Shown: positions 20,434-33,741, counted from the stretch's first letter. The stretch is DNA of 64,000 bases from Hyalangium ruber (GCF_034259325.1 NZ_JAXIVS010000006.1:248001-312000), one strand, 5' to 3'. The notes: generated from the sequence alone by a model not told the origin. A program made the numbers and translations.

Positions 20434-21243
20434 GTGATTGACATCAGCGGGGGTCGCTTCGAGATGGGGCTGTCGCGCCCGGTGCGCGAGCAGCTCCAGA
20501 AGAAGTCGCCGCAGGAGCCCTTCCCCTTCCACCGCGAGGAGCCGGCGCACCCGGTGTCCGTGGGGCCGTTCCGCATGGCGGAGGCCCCCGTCACCTGCGA
20601 GGAGTACGCCGAGTTCATGGCCGACGGCGGCTACCAGCGCGAGGACGTGTGGGCCGCGCTGCGGCAGGAGCCGGACGTGGACGTGGCGCAGCTGCAGGCG
20701 CGCTTCGTGGACCAGACGAACCTCCCCGGGCCGCTCACCTGGCGCGAGGGGCGCTTCGCTCAGGGCTTGGGGCGCCACCCGGTGCATGGGGTGAGCTGGT
20801 TCGAGGCCATGGCCTACGCCACGTGGAAGGGCGTGCGGCTGCCGACGGAGGCGGAGTGGGAGTTCGCCGCGCGCGGCACGGATGGGCGCCTCTACCCTTG
20901 GGGCATGGAGTTCGACCCCGAGCGCTGCACCCACCGCGGGCGCCAGCCGAACGCCACCCTCCCGGTGGACAGCCTGCCCGAGGGACGCAGCCCCCTGGGC
21001 ATGCTGCACATGGTGGGCAACGTGGCCGAGTGGACGGGGGATCTCTACCGCCCCTATCCCGGAGGGCTGGAGGAGCGTCGCGCCGGGCCGAGGGACCGGA
21101 GCGTGCGCAACGACTTCTTCAAGGGCACGCCGCTGTCGCTGCGGGCGACGGTGCGCACGCCGCACCCGCCGGACTCGCGTTTCCCCGGCCTGGGGTTCCG
21201 CGTGGCCGCGCAGTTGCTGCTCAAGCGGGTAGGGACGGTGTGA
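20434..21243 (+). CDS. FGE-sulfatase-fold (SUMF1-like) protein without catalytic Cys pair
   Basis: A 269-residue formylglycine-generating-enzyme-fold protein. The GTG at 20434 has GGAGG 5 nt upstream and yields [15 protein letters not shown], the usual domain start. Conserved blocks are [46 protein letters not shown] and a terminal PGLGFRVA. The C-terminal RGGSW...CRxxxR segment that carries the copper-binding cysteines in true FGE is replaced by [21 protein letters not shown] with no Cys. It is therefore unlikely to activate sulfatases; binding or another FGE-fold activity is more likely. No sulfatase is nearby. Confidence 0.85.
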   Translation: MIDISGGRFEMGLSRPVREQLQKKSPQEPFPFHREEPAHPVSVGPFRMAEAPVTCEEYAEFMADGGYQREDVWAALRQEPDVDVAQLQARFVDQTNLPGPLTWREGRFAQGLGRHPVHGVSWFEAMAYATWKGVRLPTEAEWEFAARGTDGRLYPWGMEFDPERCTHRGRQPNATLPVDSLPEGRSPLGMLHMVGNVAEWTGDLYRPYPGGLEERRAGPRDRSVRNDFFKGTPLSLRATVRTPHPPDSRFPGLGFRVAAQLLLKRVGTV

Positions 21244-21641
21244 AAACGCTGACGCTGTTGAGCCTGGGGGTGTTGATGGCGCTGCCGCCGGTTCCCGTGA
21301 AGGACATGGTGGAGCGCGCCGAGGTGGTGGCGCGCGTGGACATGAAGGCCTTCGAGCGCGTGGGAGGCACCGAGGCGGAGCAGCACTGGCGCACCACGCT
21401 GGTCCCGCTCACCGTCTACAAGGGCAAGCTCACCGGGCCGATGGAGATCTCCATCCGGGTGTTCCCCGATGTGGATGGCGGCGAGTTCACCCGGACGCCG
21501 GACGCGGGGGAGCGGGTGGCCTTCCTGCGCAAGAGTGGCGAGGGCTGGACCCTGGTGGAGCCTCGCACCCAGGCGCTGCGCAAGGCGACCCCCGAGCTGC
21601 TCGGAGCGCTCGGGACGTCCGACGCCGGCCCCAAGCCCTGA
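21240..21641 (+). CDS. Small secreted hypothetical protein
   Basis: A 133-residue protein starting at a GTG that overlaps the upstream stop by 4 bp. The N-terminus [20 protein letters not shown] looks like a signal sequence. The rest is beta-rich ([58 protein letters not shown]). This pattern of short strands and a TVYKG-type segment resembles small periplasmic proteins of unknown function. Translational coupling to the FGE-fold gene suggests joint function. Confidence 0.7.
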   Translation: MKTLTLLSLGVLMALPPVPVKDMVERAEVVARVDMKAFERVGGTEAEQHWRTTLVPLTVYKGKLTGPMEISIRVFPDVDGGEFTRTPDAGERVAFLRKSGEGWTLVEPRTQALRKATPELLGALGTSDAGPKP

Positions 21642-21651
21642 GCGAGCAGCC

Positions 21652-22020
21652 ATGAAGTGGGAGCAGCTGGTCAAGCTCGGCCGCGAGCTGCCCGAAGTCG
21701 AGGAGGGCATCTGGTTCCGCACGCCCGCGCTCAAGGTTCGCGGCAAGGCGTTCGTGCGCCTGAAGGAGGACGGCGAGTCGGTGGTCTTCATGTTGGAGAG
21801 CGTCGACGAGCAGGAGTTCCTCATCCAGGCCCTGCCGGAGCTCTACTTCATCACCGACCACTACCGAGGCTGGCCTGCGGTGCTGGCGCGGCTGGCGAAG
21901 CTGCGCGTGCCCGAGTGCCGACGACGGCTCGAGCAGGGCTGGCGGCTCAAGGCGCCGCGAGCGCTGGTGAAACAGCGAGACGCGGAGCGTGAAGAGGCCG
22001 CGCCGCGCCGCGCGCGCTGA
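21652..22020 (+). CDS. MmcQ/YjbR family protein
   Basis: A 122-residue protein of the MmcQ/YjbR (CyaY-like fold, DNA-binding) family. Seen: LGRELPEVEEGIWFRTPALKVRGKAFVRL, VVFMLESVDEQEFLIQALPELYFITDHYRGWPAVLARL and a basic C-terminus, the family's usual order with the conserved Tyr-Phe/His-Tyr segment. The ATG follows the previous gene by 10 bp. Molecular function of the family is unsettled. Confidence 0.8.
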   Translation: MKWEQLVKLGRELPEVEEGIWFRTPALKVRGKAFVRLKEDGESVVFMLESVDEQEFLIQALPELYFITDHYRGWPAVLARLAKLRVPECRRRLEQGWRLKAPRALVKQRDAEREEAAPRRAR

Positions 22021-22067
22021 GCCCTCCCGAGGCTGCCGGTGCCAGACAGGGTGCTAACCTGGGCTCC

Positions 22068-22721
22068 ATGAGCCTGGAGCCCGTTGCCCCGTCCGCCGCA
22101 CCCGTCCGCAAGAAGACCGCCATCTGGCCCTATGTGCTGGGCGGGGTCGGAGTGGCGATTCTGAGCGTGGCGGCGCTGGTGGGACTGGTCTTCGCCTATC
22201 TCGCGGCGGCAAAGCCCATGACGGTGACCGAGGCGGACCGGGCGCTGCTGGTGACGACCGATGATCTGGTGCCGCGACTCGAGGGTTTCTCACCGCAGCC
22301 CAGCATCGAGAAGCTGACGAAGAAGAAGGGGCTCGATGGCACCATCGAGCTCGAGTACTTGTACGACTTGTCCAACCGAGGCTTGTACCTGGCCTCCATG
22401 GTGACCACGGACACGACCGCGTCCTCGGCGAAGGCCACCTACACCAGCCTGCGCGTGGGGCAGGGCCTGGGCTTGTCGATCGCCGGGGACTCGGGCACCA
22501 AGATGGAGGAGCGCGACGATCTCTTCACCTGGGGCGACGAGTCGCGCACCGCCCTCATCACCAACAAGGGCAAGCCCGTGGGCAACGTCTTCACCGCGCG
22601 CAAGGGCCGCCACAGCTACACCTTCGTCCTGGTGGGCGTGTACTTCGATTCGAACGAGACGCTGAGCGATCTGCTGCTGCCGAAGCTGGAGCGGCTCGCC
22701 ACGAACATGACGGTCCCCTGA
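22068..22721 (+). CDS. Hypothetical membrane-anchored protein
   Basis: A 217-residue protein. A short Pro/Ala/Lys-rich cytoplasmic N-terminus is followed by one transmembrane helix (about 19-45: WPYVLGGVGVAILSVAALV) and an external beta-rich domain (about 50-217). That domain contains WGDESRTALITNKGKPVGNVFTAR and FVLVGVYFDSNETLSDLLLPKLE. No family was recognised. It stands alone, with 47 bp to the upstream gene and 112 bp to the next. Confidence 0.75.
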   Translation: MSLEPVAPSAAPVRKKTAIWPYVLGGVGVAILSVAALVGLVFAYLAAAKPMTVTEADRALLVTTDDLVPRLEGFSPQPSIEKLTKKKGLDGTIELEYLYDLSNRGLYLASMVTTDTTASSAKATYTSLRVGQGLGLSIAGDSGTKMEERDDLFTWGDESRTALITNKGKPVGNVFTARKGRHSYTFVLVGVYFDSNETLSDLLLPKLERLATNMTVP

Positions 22722-22833
22722 CGGCGCTCATTCGGAGCCCTGAGGACACGGGAGTGTTGACCACTCGGGAGGTCGAGGCGGGGCGCATCCTGGAGGCTGG
22801 ACAGCCCGGGAGGGCGCCGTTACAGCGTGCGCC

Positions 22834-23601
22834 ATGCTCAATGCTCGCTTGCTCGCGGTCTCCGCGCTCTGGCTCGCGCTGTCTGCGTGTTCGTCTTCTC
22901 CCGAGGTGACTCCTCCTGTCGAGCCGCCGATCTCGGGAGATGCCTTCCCGACGTCGCGGGGAGACTTGATCGTCCACCCCATCAATCACGCCTCCTTCGT
23001 GATGAGCTGGGCGGGGAAGATGATCTACGTCGATCCGGTGGGCGGCGCCGCGCCCTTCGAGGGGATTCCCGCGCCGGACGTGGTCTTCGTGACGGACATC
23101 CACGGCGATCACCTGAACGCGGACACCCTGACGGCCCTGGTTCGGGCCGAGACGGTGATTGTCGCGCCCCAGGCCGTGCGCGACGCCCTGCCCGCGGCGC
23201 TGCAGGGCGCCACGCAGGTGCTGGCCAATGGCGCGACCCTGACGGTGGCGGACATCGCCGTCGAGGCGATCCCCATGTACAACCTCACGCCCGAGCGCCT
23301 TCAGTACCACGCGAAGGGCCGGGGCAACGGCTACGTGCTGACGCTGGGAGGCAAGCGCGTCTACATCGCCGGCGACACGGAGGACATCCCCGAGATGCGG
23401 CAGCTGCGCGACATCGACGTGGCCTTCGTGCCGATGAACCTGCCCTTCACCATGACGGTGGCGCAGGCGGCGGACGCGGTGCGCGAGTTCAAGCCGAAGG
23501 TCGTCTATCCCTACCACTCGCGTGGCAGTGACCTGGAGGAGTTCACCCGGCTCGTGGGTACGGACGTGGGCGTCGAAGTGCGTGTGCGCAACTGGTACTG
23601 A
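22834..23601 (+). CDS. Lipoprotein MBL-fold metallo-hydrolase (UlaG-like)
   Basis: A 255-residue protein. The N-terminal 19 residues form a lipoprotein signal with lipobox LSAC (Cys19). The metallo-beta-lactamase fold follows: INHASFVMSWAGKMIYVDPV, metal motif TDIHGDHLN, AGDTEDIPEM and the terminal VYPYHSRGS His. The first His of the canonical HxHxDH is Asp, as in other members with the DIHGDH version. The family includes UlaG-like lactonases and phosphodiesterases; the substrate is unknown. It converges with the NRPS gene, stops only 2 bp apart. Confidence 0.88.
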   Translation: MLNARLLAVSALWLALSACSSSPEVTPPVEPPISGDAFPTSRGDLIVHPINHASFVMSWAGKMIYVDPVGGAAPFEGIPAPDVVFVTDIHGDHLNADTLTALVRAETVIVAPQAVRDALPAALQGATQVLANGATLTVADIAVEAIPMYNLTPERLQYHAKGRGNGYVLTLGGKRVYIAGDTEDIPEMRQLRDIDVAFVPMNLPFTMTVAQAADAVREFKPKVVYPYHSRGSDLEEFTRLVGTDVGVEVRVRNWY

Positions 23602-23603
23602 GG

Positions 23604-26780
<3,177 letters not shown>

Positions 26781-26939
26781 CGTGGTCTCGGGCCTCGGGT
26801 GCTTGCGCGGAGCTGGGGGGCACCGCGCTTGAGAGAGGATAGTCCGGCACGCTCGGTCCGATTCAGGCCCCCTGTGTGGGACCTTGTCGCGCAGGGAGGC
26901 GCAGACGGGTTACCCGCTTTGGTTGCGCGAGCAGGGGAA

Positions 26940-27500
26940 TTAGAGCTTCAGGCGCATCACGTGGCGGCGGGTTCCGGCGAGACCGACTTCGCGAAACCCC
27001 GCCTCACGGAAGGTGGAGACGAAGCCCATGAAGCGGTAGCTGGGAGAGTCCGGGTCCACGGGGTACGCCTCGAGGATGGAGGCGCCCCGGGCCTTGGCGT
27101 GAGCGATGGCGGCGTCGAGGAGCTGCTGCATCACGCCTTGTCCTCGGAGCTCACGGTGGATGAAGAAGCAGGCGATGGACCACACGGCCTCGGGGTCGGA
27201 GGGCTCCTCCGGTCCTCCCAGGGGCCGATAGGTGTCGCGCGGGGCGATGGAGCACCACGCCATGGGCTCGTCTTCGACGTAGCCGAGCAGCCCGACGGGT
27301 ACGCCGCCGCGCACGCGGCGAGCCATGGCGGCCTTGCGGCTGACCTTGTCGGTCTTGCGAGACTCAGCGCCCTTGGCCCGCCACACCATGCACCAACAAT
27401 TCTTGGGTCCGCCCCTGCGCTCGAAGAGACGCACGAAGTCCGGCCAGCGCTTCGCGGTAACTTCATGGAAGACGAGCCGGGGCGGAGCTGGTTCAGTCAT
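26940..27500 (-). CDS. GNAT family N-acetyltransferase
   Basis: A 186-residue acetyltransferase. The GNAT core is visible: VGLLGYVEDEPMAWCSIAPR (strands 2-3), then VWSIACFFIHRELRGQGVMQQLLDAAIAHAKARG, where RELRGQGV is the acetyl-CoA pyrophosphate loop (motif A), and finally YRFMGFVSTFREAGFREVG (motif B). The early Cys-Trp-Cys-Met segment (GGPKNCWCMVWR) is typical of a GNAT subgroup common in Gram-positives and myxobacteria. Its start overlaps the end of the SMI1/KNR4 gene by 8 bp, so they are co-translated. Substrate unknown. Confidence 0.9.
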   Translation of the reverse strand: MTEPAPPRLVFHEVTAKRWPDFVRLFERRGGPKNCWCMVWRAKGAESRKTDKVSRKAAMARRVRGGVPVGLLGYVEDEPMAWCSIAPRDTYRPLGGPEEPSDPEAVWSIACFFIHRELRGQGVMQQLLDAAIAHAKARGASILEAYPVDPDSPSYRFMGFVSTFREAGFREVGLAGTRRHVMRLKL

Positions 27501-27933
27501 GCAAGTTGTCCAGGAAGTCCGCGAAACTGCCCGCGATGCGGTGCAGGTCTCCCTCGACCGTTACAAGGACGATGGAGGGCTGACTGGAAGAAGGGCTCTC
27601 CCGATAGTCAAAGCAGAGGGCTTCGCCTCCAGAAGTCATTCCGAAAGGATAGATGCCAGGGGGCATGTAGCGCTGGAGGCTCTCGTACCCACTCCAGACG
27701 GAATAGGAGTCCCGCTGCTCAGTGTGCGTCACGGTCAGCAAGACACAGAACACGTTCTTTCCTCTCCCGATATTGAAGAGGGAGGGTGTCGGAGTCATGC
27801 CTTGGTGCTTGGAGACTACTTGCTTGTACTCGGCCGGGAGAGTGATCCCCCACCGCTGCTCCAGTGCCTGGATGTGATGAGGCGCTACCTCGGGAGGCAC
27901 TTCTCGGAGATAGGGTTCCCAGGAAACACTCAT
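27493..27933 (-). CDS. SMI1/KNR4 (SUKH) family protein, immunity-like
   Basis: A 146-residue SUKH-superfamily protein starting at ATG 27933, preceded by a GGAGGAGG stretch. The domain signature is clear: VAPHHIQALEQRWGITLPAEYKQVVSKHQG, a central strand region with NVFCVLLTVTHTEQ, and the closing GIYPFGMTSGGEALCFDYRE with the FG/G motif. SUKH proteins are usually immunity factors against polymorphic toxins. Its base composition is lower in GC than the surroundings. The start overlaps the upstream mini-lipoprotein stop (ATGA), so the pair behaves like a toxin/immunity locus whose toxin part is missing. Confidence 0.88.
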   Translation of the reverse strand: MSVSWEPYLREVPPEVAPHHIQALEQRWGITLPAEYKQVVSKHQGMTPTPSLFNIGRGKNVFCVLLTVTHTEQRDSYSVWSGYESLQRYMPPGIYPFGMTSGGEALCFDYRESPSSSQPSIVLVTVEGDLHRIAGSFADFLDNLHD

Positions 27934-28073
27934 GGTGGGTAGCCTCCTCCCCAGGCAGCAAGCAGCACGACGCGCGCGCCGGTGTCCGTCGTCTCCGAGC
28001 CGCGAAACTGTCCACTGTCCGTGGCACAGGCCGCGGACAGCAGACACAGCCCCAGGAGAAGCCCGCTCCTCAC
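27930..28073 (-). CDS. 47-residue lipoprotein, probable remnant of a lipoprotein toxin
   Basis: Short frame from GTG 28073 with GAGAGG 7 nt upstream. It encodes a basic N-terminus, a hydrophobic core (LLLGLCLL) and lipobox SAAC, then only about 30 more residues containing GARVVLL before ending at a TGA that overlaps the SMI1/KNR4 start. As I recall, myxobacterial AHH-type lipoprotein toxins often begin with a lipobox followed soon by an RVVLLDTG-like strand. Here that strand is followed by an unrelated AAWGGGYPP tail, as if the toxin body had been deleted. A genuine small lipoprotein is the alternative. Confidence 0.55.
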   Translation of the reverse strand: MRSGLLLGLCLLSAACATDSGQFRGSETTDTGARVVLLAAWGGGYPP

Positions 28074-28083
28074 CCAGTCCCTC

Positions 28084-29184
28084 TCAGTAGACAGTGCTCT
28101 GCCAGGGGAACAGGTACTTCAGCGGGATGCTCAGCCGCGCCGCCCACGCCGCCTCGTTGTGCCCGGCTCCCTGCGCCACGTAGTAGTACAGGTCCTTGCC
28201 CTGCACGTAGCCGTCCACCACCAGCGCATCCCGCATCCGCGTCGTCTCCGTCAGCCCGTCGCTGCTCGTGCCCGCGTCGATGTAGTGGTTCACCGCCACC
28301 TTCGCCGTTGCCGCTTCAACCTCCTTGGGCAGCATCTGGTTGTTCCACCAGAACGAGCTCGACAGCCCGCCCAGCTTCGAGAACACCCCCGGGTTGCGCC
28401 GGCCGATATACGTCGACACCAGCCCGCCCAGCGAAGAGCCCATCAGCGCCGTGTTCTTGTTCCCCGTGAGCGTCCGGTAGTTCTGGTCGATGTACGGCTT
28501 CACCGTGTCCAGCATGAAGCGCTCGTACACGTTCGCCCCGCCGCCCGAGTACTGCGGATCACAGCACGGCGTGTACTCGTAGATGCGGTTGGCCCCGCCG
28601 TTGTCGATGCCCACGACAATCACCTCATCCATCTGCCCGTTGTTGATGAGGGCGTTGGCCGTCTCGTCCACCTGCCACTCCACCCCGCCGAACGCCGTGG
28701 AGGCCTCGAACAGGTTCTGCCCGTCATGCATGTAGAGCACCGGGTAGCGCTTGAGCGGGTTGAGCGAGTAGCTCGGCGGCAGGTAGATGCGCAGCGTGCG
28801 CGTGTTGCCCAGCTGCGGAGAGCTGAAGTTGGCCACCTTCACCAGCGTGCCCGCCCGCGACTGGAAGAACGGGTAGATGCTCACCGTGGTGCCCGCCTTC
28901 ACCACGTAGTTGGCGCCGACCGACCACGTCGCGTCATTGATGAGCGGCTTGAGCTCCACATCCCCCACGGAGTCGGCCCACGTGTACGTCCACACGTTGC
29001 CCGTGCTCCACGTGGCGTTGACGCCCGTGTTCCAGTTGAGCGGCGCCTTGCTGCCGCGCAGGGCAATCCGGTTGCCCCAGCCCACGTCGTAGAAGACCTT
29101 GACGGTGGTGGCCTCCGCGACGGCGGACGCAAGTAGCAGCAGGCAGGCCAGGGCCTTGGCCAGAGCCGAGAAGAACTGACGCAT
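28084..29184 (-). CDS. Secreted esterase D-like alpha/beta hydrolase with N-terminal beta-sandwich
   Basis: A 366-residue protein. ATG at 29184 has GGGAGGGAG 7 nt upstream and gives a Sec signal peptide ending AEA at residue 25. Residues about 26-120 form a carbohydrate-binding-like module (KVFYDVGWGNRIALRG, WSTGNVWTYTW, ELKPLINDATWSVGANYVV), resembling starch-binding CBM modules. The esterase domain has YPVLYMHDGQNLF, the oxyanion region, nucleophile Ser251 in GSSLGG and His342 in GAGHNEAAW. This resembles enterochelin-esterase or acetylxylan-esterase-like enzymes (COG2382). It probably acts extracellularly on a polysaccharide ester. Confidence 0.88.
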   Translation of the reverse strand: MRQFFSALAKALACLLLLASAVAEATTVKVFYDVGWGNRIALRGSKAPLNWNTGVNATWSTGNVWTYTWADSVGDVELKPLINDATWSVGANYVVKAGTTVSIYPFFQSRAGTLVKVANFSSPQLGNTRTLRIYLPPSYSLNPLKRYPVLYMHDGQNLFEASTAFGGVEWQVDETANALINNGQMDEVIVVGIDNGGANRIYEYTPCCDPQYSGGGANVYERFMLDTVKPYIDQNYRTLTGNKNTALMGSSLGGLVSTYIGRRNPGVFSKLGGLSSSFWWNNQMLPKEVEAATAKVAVNHYIDAGTSSDGLTETTRMRDALVVDGYVQGKDLYYYVAQGAGHNEAAWAARLSIPLKYLFPWQSTVY

Positions 29185-29364
29185 GGTGTGACTCCCTCCC
29201 AGAGGTGGCGGCGCGCGGCGAGGGATACAGGGCCGCCAGGGCGCGGGCCATCCGGCCATGTTGGCAGCGTGTCCAGACATGAACAAGCCGCCCACCGTGA
29301 ATATCGAGCGGTTTCGTCAGGAAGAATTTGACTCTGGCCCCGGGTCCGTCTGCACTCCGCCCCC

Positions 29365-31010
29365 ATGCTCCGCCGCGCCTGGTCCTGGTCCCTGCTGCTC
29401 TTCGTCGTGCTCGCCGGCTGCTCGCGTTGTGGCAAGGAGGGCGGCCCCGCGGGACTGCCCGGCAAGCCCGTCACCGTCGAGCGTTACCTGCCGCGAGATG
29501 CGCAGGCCGCCATCGTCGTGCCGGACTTGGGCACGCTGGGCGAGAAGTTGGCGCGCTTCCAGAACCTGAAGATCGCCTCCTTCGTGGCGCAGCTGCAGAA
29601 CTTCACCACCGCCGAGGCCTACGTGACCGCGGTGATGCGGCAGGTGGGCGTGGACCTGCGCAGCCGGCAAGCCATGGAGGGTGCCGGCATCGACCCGGGC
29701 AAGGGCGCGGGGGCGGCGTTCCTCGCGGACAACCAGGCCTTCTCCGTGCTGGGTGTGAAGGACGCGAAGAAGCTGGAGGAGACCTTCGCCAACCTCGCGC
29801 GCAACCGCCTCGGTGCTCCCGAGCGCAAGGAGGACAAGGCTGGAGGCGGCACGCTGGTGACGTTCAGCCGCAAGGGCGCGACGGAGCCCTCCCTGGGCCT
29901 GCTCTTCGTGGGAGATTTCGTGCTGGTGGCGCCGGGCACGGCGGTGGCGCGGCTGCCGGTGCTGGCCGCGCAGCCGGTGGAGCAGTCGCTCTCCGAGGAG
30001 CCGGTGCTGGCCGCCTCGCTGGGGCGCCTGCCCAAGGACCGCGACTTCCACGTCTACCTCCCGGGCGGCAGGGGAATGCTGCCCCAGGGCACGGTGGAGG
30101 GGCTCACCCTGGCCGGGCAGATTGAAGAGCGCGCGGTGACGCTGCGCATGGATGCGCCCTGGCCGGACACGAAGGCCTCGCTGGCGCCGCTCGCCCCGAA
30201 GGACGGGCCGGAGCTGCTGGGCTACCTGCCCCAGGACAGCTTCCTGGTGGCGCGCTACCGGGGCGACCCCGCCACGCTGGGCGAGGTGTGGCCGTACCTC
30301 GTGGGCCCGTACATCACCCGCGCCGTGCAGCAGAGCGGCTTTGACCTGCGGGGCGAGGTGCTCGACAACCTCCAGAGCGGGCTCTCGGCGGGCGTGGCGC
30401 TGGCGCCCACGGTGCAGCTCGGCAGCGGCCTGCCCGCGCTGGACATCCGGCGCACCAGCCCGTTCCGCTACGTCCACCTGATGGTGGTGGGCGAGGCGAA
30501 GGACGCGGCGAAGGCCCAGGCCACGCTGGAGAAGGTGCCGGGCATCGCGGGCAACTTCGGGGCGCAGGTGAAGCCCGAGGACGTGGCTGGCAAGCGCGTG
30601 TACCTCACCGAGTACCGGGCGGGGGAGGGCGCGCACTTCGCGGAGGTGGGCGGAAAGCTGGTGCTCGCCGCGCCGCGCTCGCGGCTCGAGGCGGCGCTCA
30701 CGAGCCTGGCGGCCAAGCCCGGCGAGAGCCCGGTGGCGGCGGACCTCCGGGACGCGGTGAAGGAGCCCGTGTTCGCCGTGGTGCTGGACCTGCAGCGGTT
30801 GGCGGAGTCGGTGCGCAAGCTGCCGTCCGAGGCCTGGGGCGTGGGAGGCTTCGCCATCAAGGCCACCACGGAGCGCTGGCTGGAGGCCACCAGTGATCTG
30901 CGCGCGGTGACGCTGAACCTGTCACAGAAGGACAAGGCCCTGCAGGCCGAGCTGTCCCTGAAGCTGACGCCCGCGCCCGCGCCCGCGCAGAACCCGACCC
31001 CGAGTGCCCA

Positions 31011-31014
<4 letters not shown>
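29365..31014 (+). CDS. DUF3352-like lipoprotein
   Basis: A 549-residue lipoprotein with lipobox LAGC (Cys19) followed by a Cys/Lys/Gly-rich tether. The body has repeated beta-alpha units of the DUF3352 kind: RYLPRDAQAAIVVPDLGTLGEKLARFQ, later ELLGYLPQDSFLVARYRGDPATLGEVW, with two 'X-PxD-x-x-hhhh' repeats. The C-terminus ends in a Pro/Ala tail. Its stop overlaps the GTG of the ABC ATPase gene, so it belongs to a four-gene unit. It may be the periplasmic partner of that transporter. Function of the domain is unknown. Confidence 0.75.
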
Positions 31015-31711
<697 letters not shown>

Positions 31712-31715
<4 letters not shown>

Positions 31716-32992
31716 GGCTCTCGGCGCTGGCCCGGCTGGTGCGCTTGAGCCTCGCGCGCGAGCGGCGCGGGGCCTTCTTCTCCGCCTTCGGCGTGGCCAT
31801 GGGCGTGGGGGCGCTCGTCTTCTTCGTGGGCCTGGGCCTGGGGGTGGGGCGCGTCATCCGCGAGAAGATCTTCCCCACGGACGCGAGCCTGGTGGACGTG
31901 GTGCCGCCGGCGGTGTCGCTCGGCTCGCTGTTCGGCGGCGGCAAGCTGGACACCGCCATGGTGGAGCGGCTCTCGGGCCTGCCCGGCGTGGAGAAGGTGT
32001 ACCGGAAGATGAACGTGCGCGTGCCCGCCGTCAGCCGCTACGAGGGGGCCTTCTTCGGCTCCCGGCTGCGCATGGGCATGGAGGTGCTGGCCGTGGGCGT
32101 GGACCCAGGGCTCGTCTCCGGCGACGTGCAGCTCGGAGAGTTCAAGGACCTGGGGCCGGATCAGCCCATCCCCGCGCTCATCTCCACGCGGCTCCTGGAG
32201 ATCTACAACAAGACCTTCGCCCCGGCGCGCAAGCTGCCGCAGCTCTCCTCGCAGATGCTGGTGGGCTTCGGCTTCCCGGTGGAGTTCAACCGCTCGTACG
32301 TGGCGCAGCCCGCGGCGGGGCCGACGATTCCCTCGCAGGCGCAGGTGGTGGGGGCCTCGGACCGGGCGCTGCTGGCCGGCATCACCATCCCGCTCGACAC
32401 GGCCATTCGTCTCAACCGCTCCGCCAACGTGGACGCCGAGACGTTCACCGGAGTCACCCTGGTGGCGGCGGACCCCTCCGAGGTGCCCCGGCTCGTCTCG
32501 GCGGTGAAGGAGATGGGCCTGGAGATCGACGACCAGGAGCGGCGGCTGGCGGAGAACGCGGGCGCGGCGGTGACGCTCACCACCTCGGCGCTGGCGCTCC
32601 TGTCCATCCTCATCTGCGTGCTGGCGGCGGTGAACATCGCCCACGCGCTGTCAGCCTCGGTGCGCGCGCGCGCCAAGGAGATCGGCGTGATGCAGGCGGT
32701 GGGGGCCTCGCGCTCGGATGTGCGCAACATCGTCCTGGCGGAGGCGGGCGTGGTGGGCCTGCTCGGAGGCGCCATCGGCACCGGGGTGGCGCTCGGGATG
32801 GCGTTGGTCATCAACCGCGTGGCGACGCGCTACCTGCCCGACTTTCCCTTCAAGCCCGACAGCTTCTTCTCCTTCCCGTGGCCGGTGGTGCTCGGCGGCG
32901 TGGCGCTCGGGCTCTTCGCCGCGCTCGCCGGGGCCTACTTCCCCAGCCGCCGCGCCGCCGCCATGGACCCTGCCCGGACGCTCGCCGGATGA
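31712..32992 (+). CDS. FtsX/MacB-type ABC transporter permease
   Basis: A 426-residue permease. TM1 (about 18-45) is followed by a large periplasmic domain (about 46-280) and three C-terminal helices: about 286-312 (TTSALALLSILICVLAAVNIAH), 335-365 and 385-410. This is the FtsX/MacB/LolC arrangement. The conserved RAKEIGVMQAVGASRSDV loop that contacts the ATPase lies at about 321-338. It is translationally coupled on both sides. Lipoprotein trafficking, efflux or stress transmission are all possible. Confidence 0.92.
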
Positions 32993-33741
32993 CGCTCCCC
33001 TCTCGAAAGACCCTCCTCGCCAACGGCATCTCCCTGCTGCTGCTGGCCTGGCTCTATGGAGGAGACCTGTCCGACGGCCTGCGCGCCCGCACGGCCGAGG
33101 TCTCCGCCTTCACCGAGCCGCCCTCGGTCGGCCGCCCTGCCGTGGTGCTCACCCTCACGGTGCTCGCCCTGTGTGTGGGACTGTGGGGCCTGCTGCGACG
33201 GCGGACAGACACCTTCAAGGGCTACCGGCTGCTGCCCATCGTCCTGGTGGGCGCGCTCTTCGTGGACCTGGTCTTCGCGGAGCGGAAGATGCCGCTGGGC
33301 TCCACGGACCTGGCGAGCATGTCGCTGCAGTACTTCTCCGAGCAGGCCCAGCAGCGGGCGACCCGGGACTCCGTGCCCGCGGACCCCGCGCTGCTGAGCT
33401 CCCTGATGGGTGAGCTCGGTCGCCCGCCCTACCTCATCCGGGGGCAGCCCGCGCAGGGCTTCACCCTCCAGGTTCGCCAGGACTGCGAGGGCCCCGTGAG
33501 CTCGGCTCCCGGGCTGCAGCCGGGCACCCTCATCTACTGTGTGGCACCCGAGCGCAAGGGGGCGTGGATCACCCTGGTGGGGCTGCCCGCGGAGCGCCGC
33601 TTCGGCACCCCGGATGTGCTCTCGGTGGGGGGAGAGGTGCGCTTCATGCTCGTCCAACCCCTGGAGCCGGAGGGGCTGACCCCCGAGGGGGAACCCTTCC
33701 GCGAGGCCGGTGTAGGCCTGGACGGCGGCGCCGAGCCCTGA
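32989..33741 (+). CDS. Membrane protein of the ABC unit, unknown function
   Basis: A 250-residue protein from ATG 32989 (overlaps the permease stop, ATGA). Hydrophobic segments occur at about 8-28 (LLANGISLLLLAWLYGG), 51-67 and 78-97, then an extracytoplasmic part of about 150 residues with one Cys pair (QDCEGP...IYCVAP). The central text includes SLQYFSEQAQQRATRDSVPADPALLSSLMGELG. No family was recognised. Coupling to the ABC permease suggests it is an accessory subunit. Confidence 0.75.
   Translation: MTLPSRKTLLANGISLLLLAWLYGGDLSDGLRARTAEVSAFTEPPSVGRPAVVLTLTVLALCVGLWGLLRRRTDTFKGYRLLPIVLVGALFVDLVFAERKMPLGSTDLASMSLQYFSEQAQQRATRDSVPADPALLSSLMGELGRPPYLIRGQPAQGFTLQVRQDCEGPVSSAPGLQPGTLIYCVAPERKGAWITLVGLPAERRFGTPDVLSVGGEVRFMLVQPLEPEGLTPEGEPFREAGVGLDGGAEP

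Noticed and set aside
22827-23531. Overlapping frame in the metallo-hydrolase gene
   Set aside because: The real frame has a lipobox and metal motifs; the alternative is Arg/Gly-rich shadow sequence.
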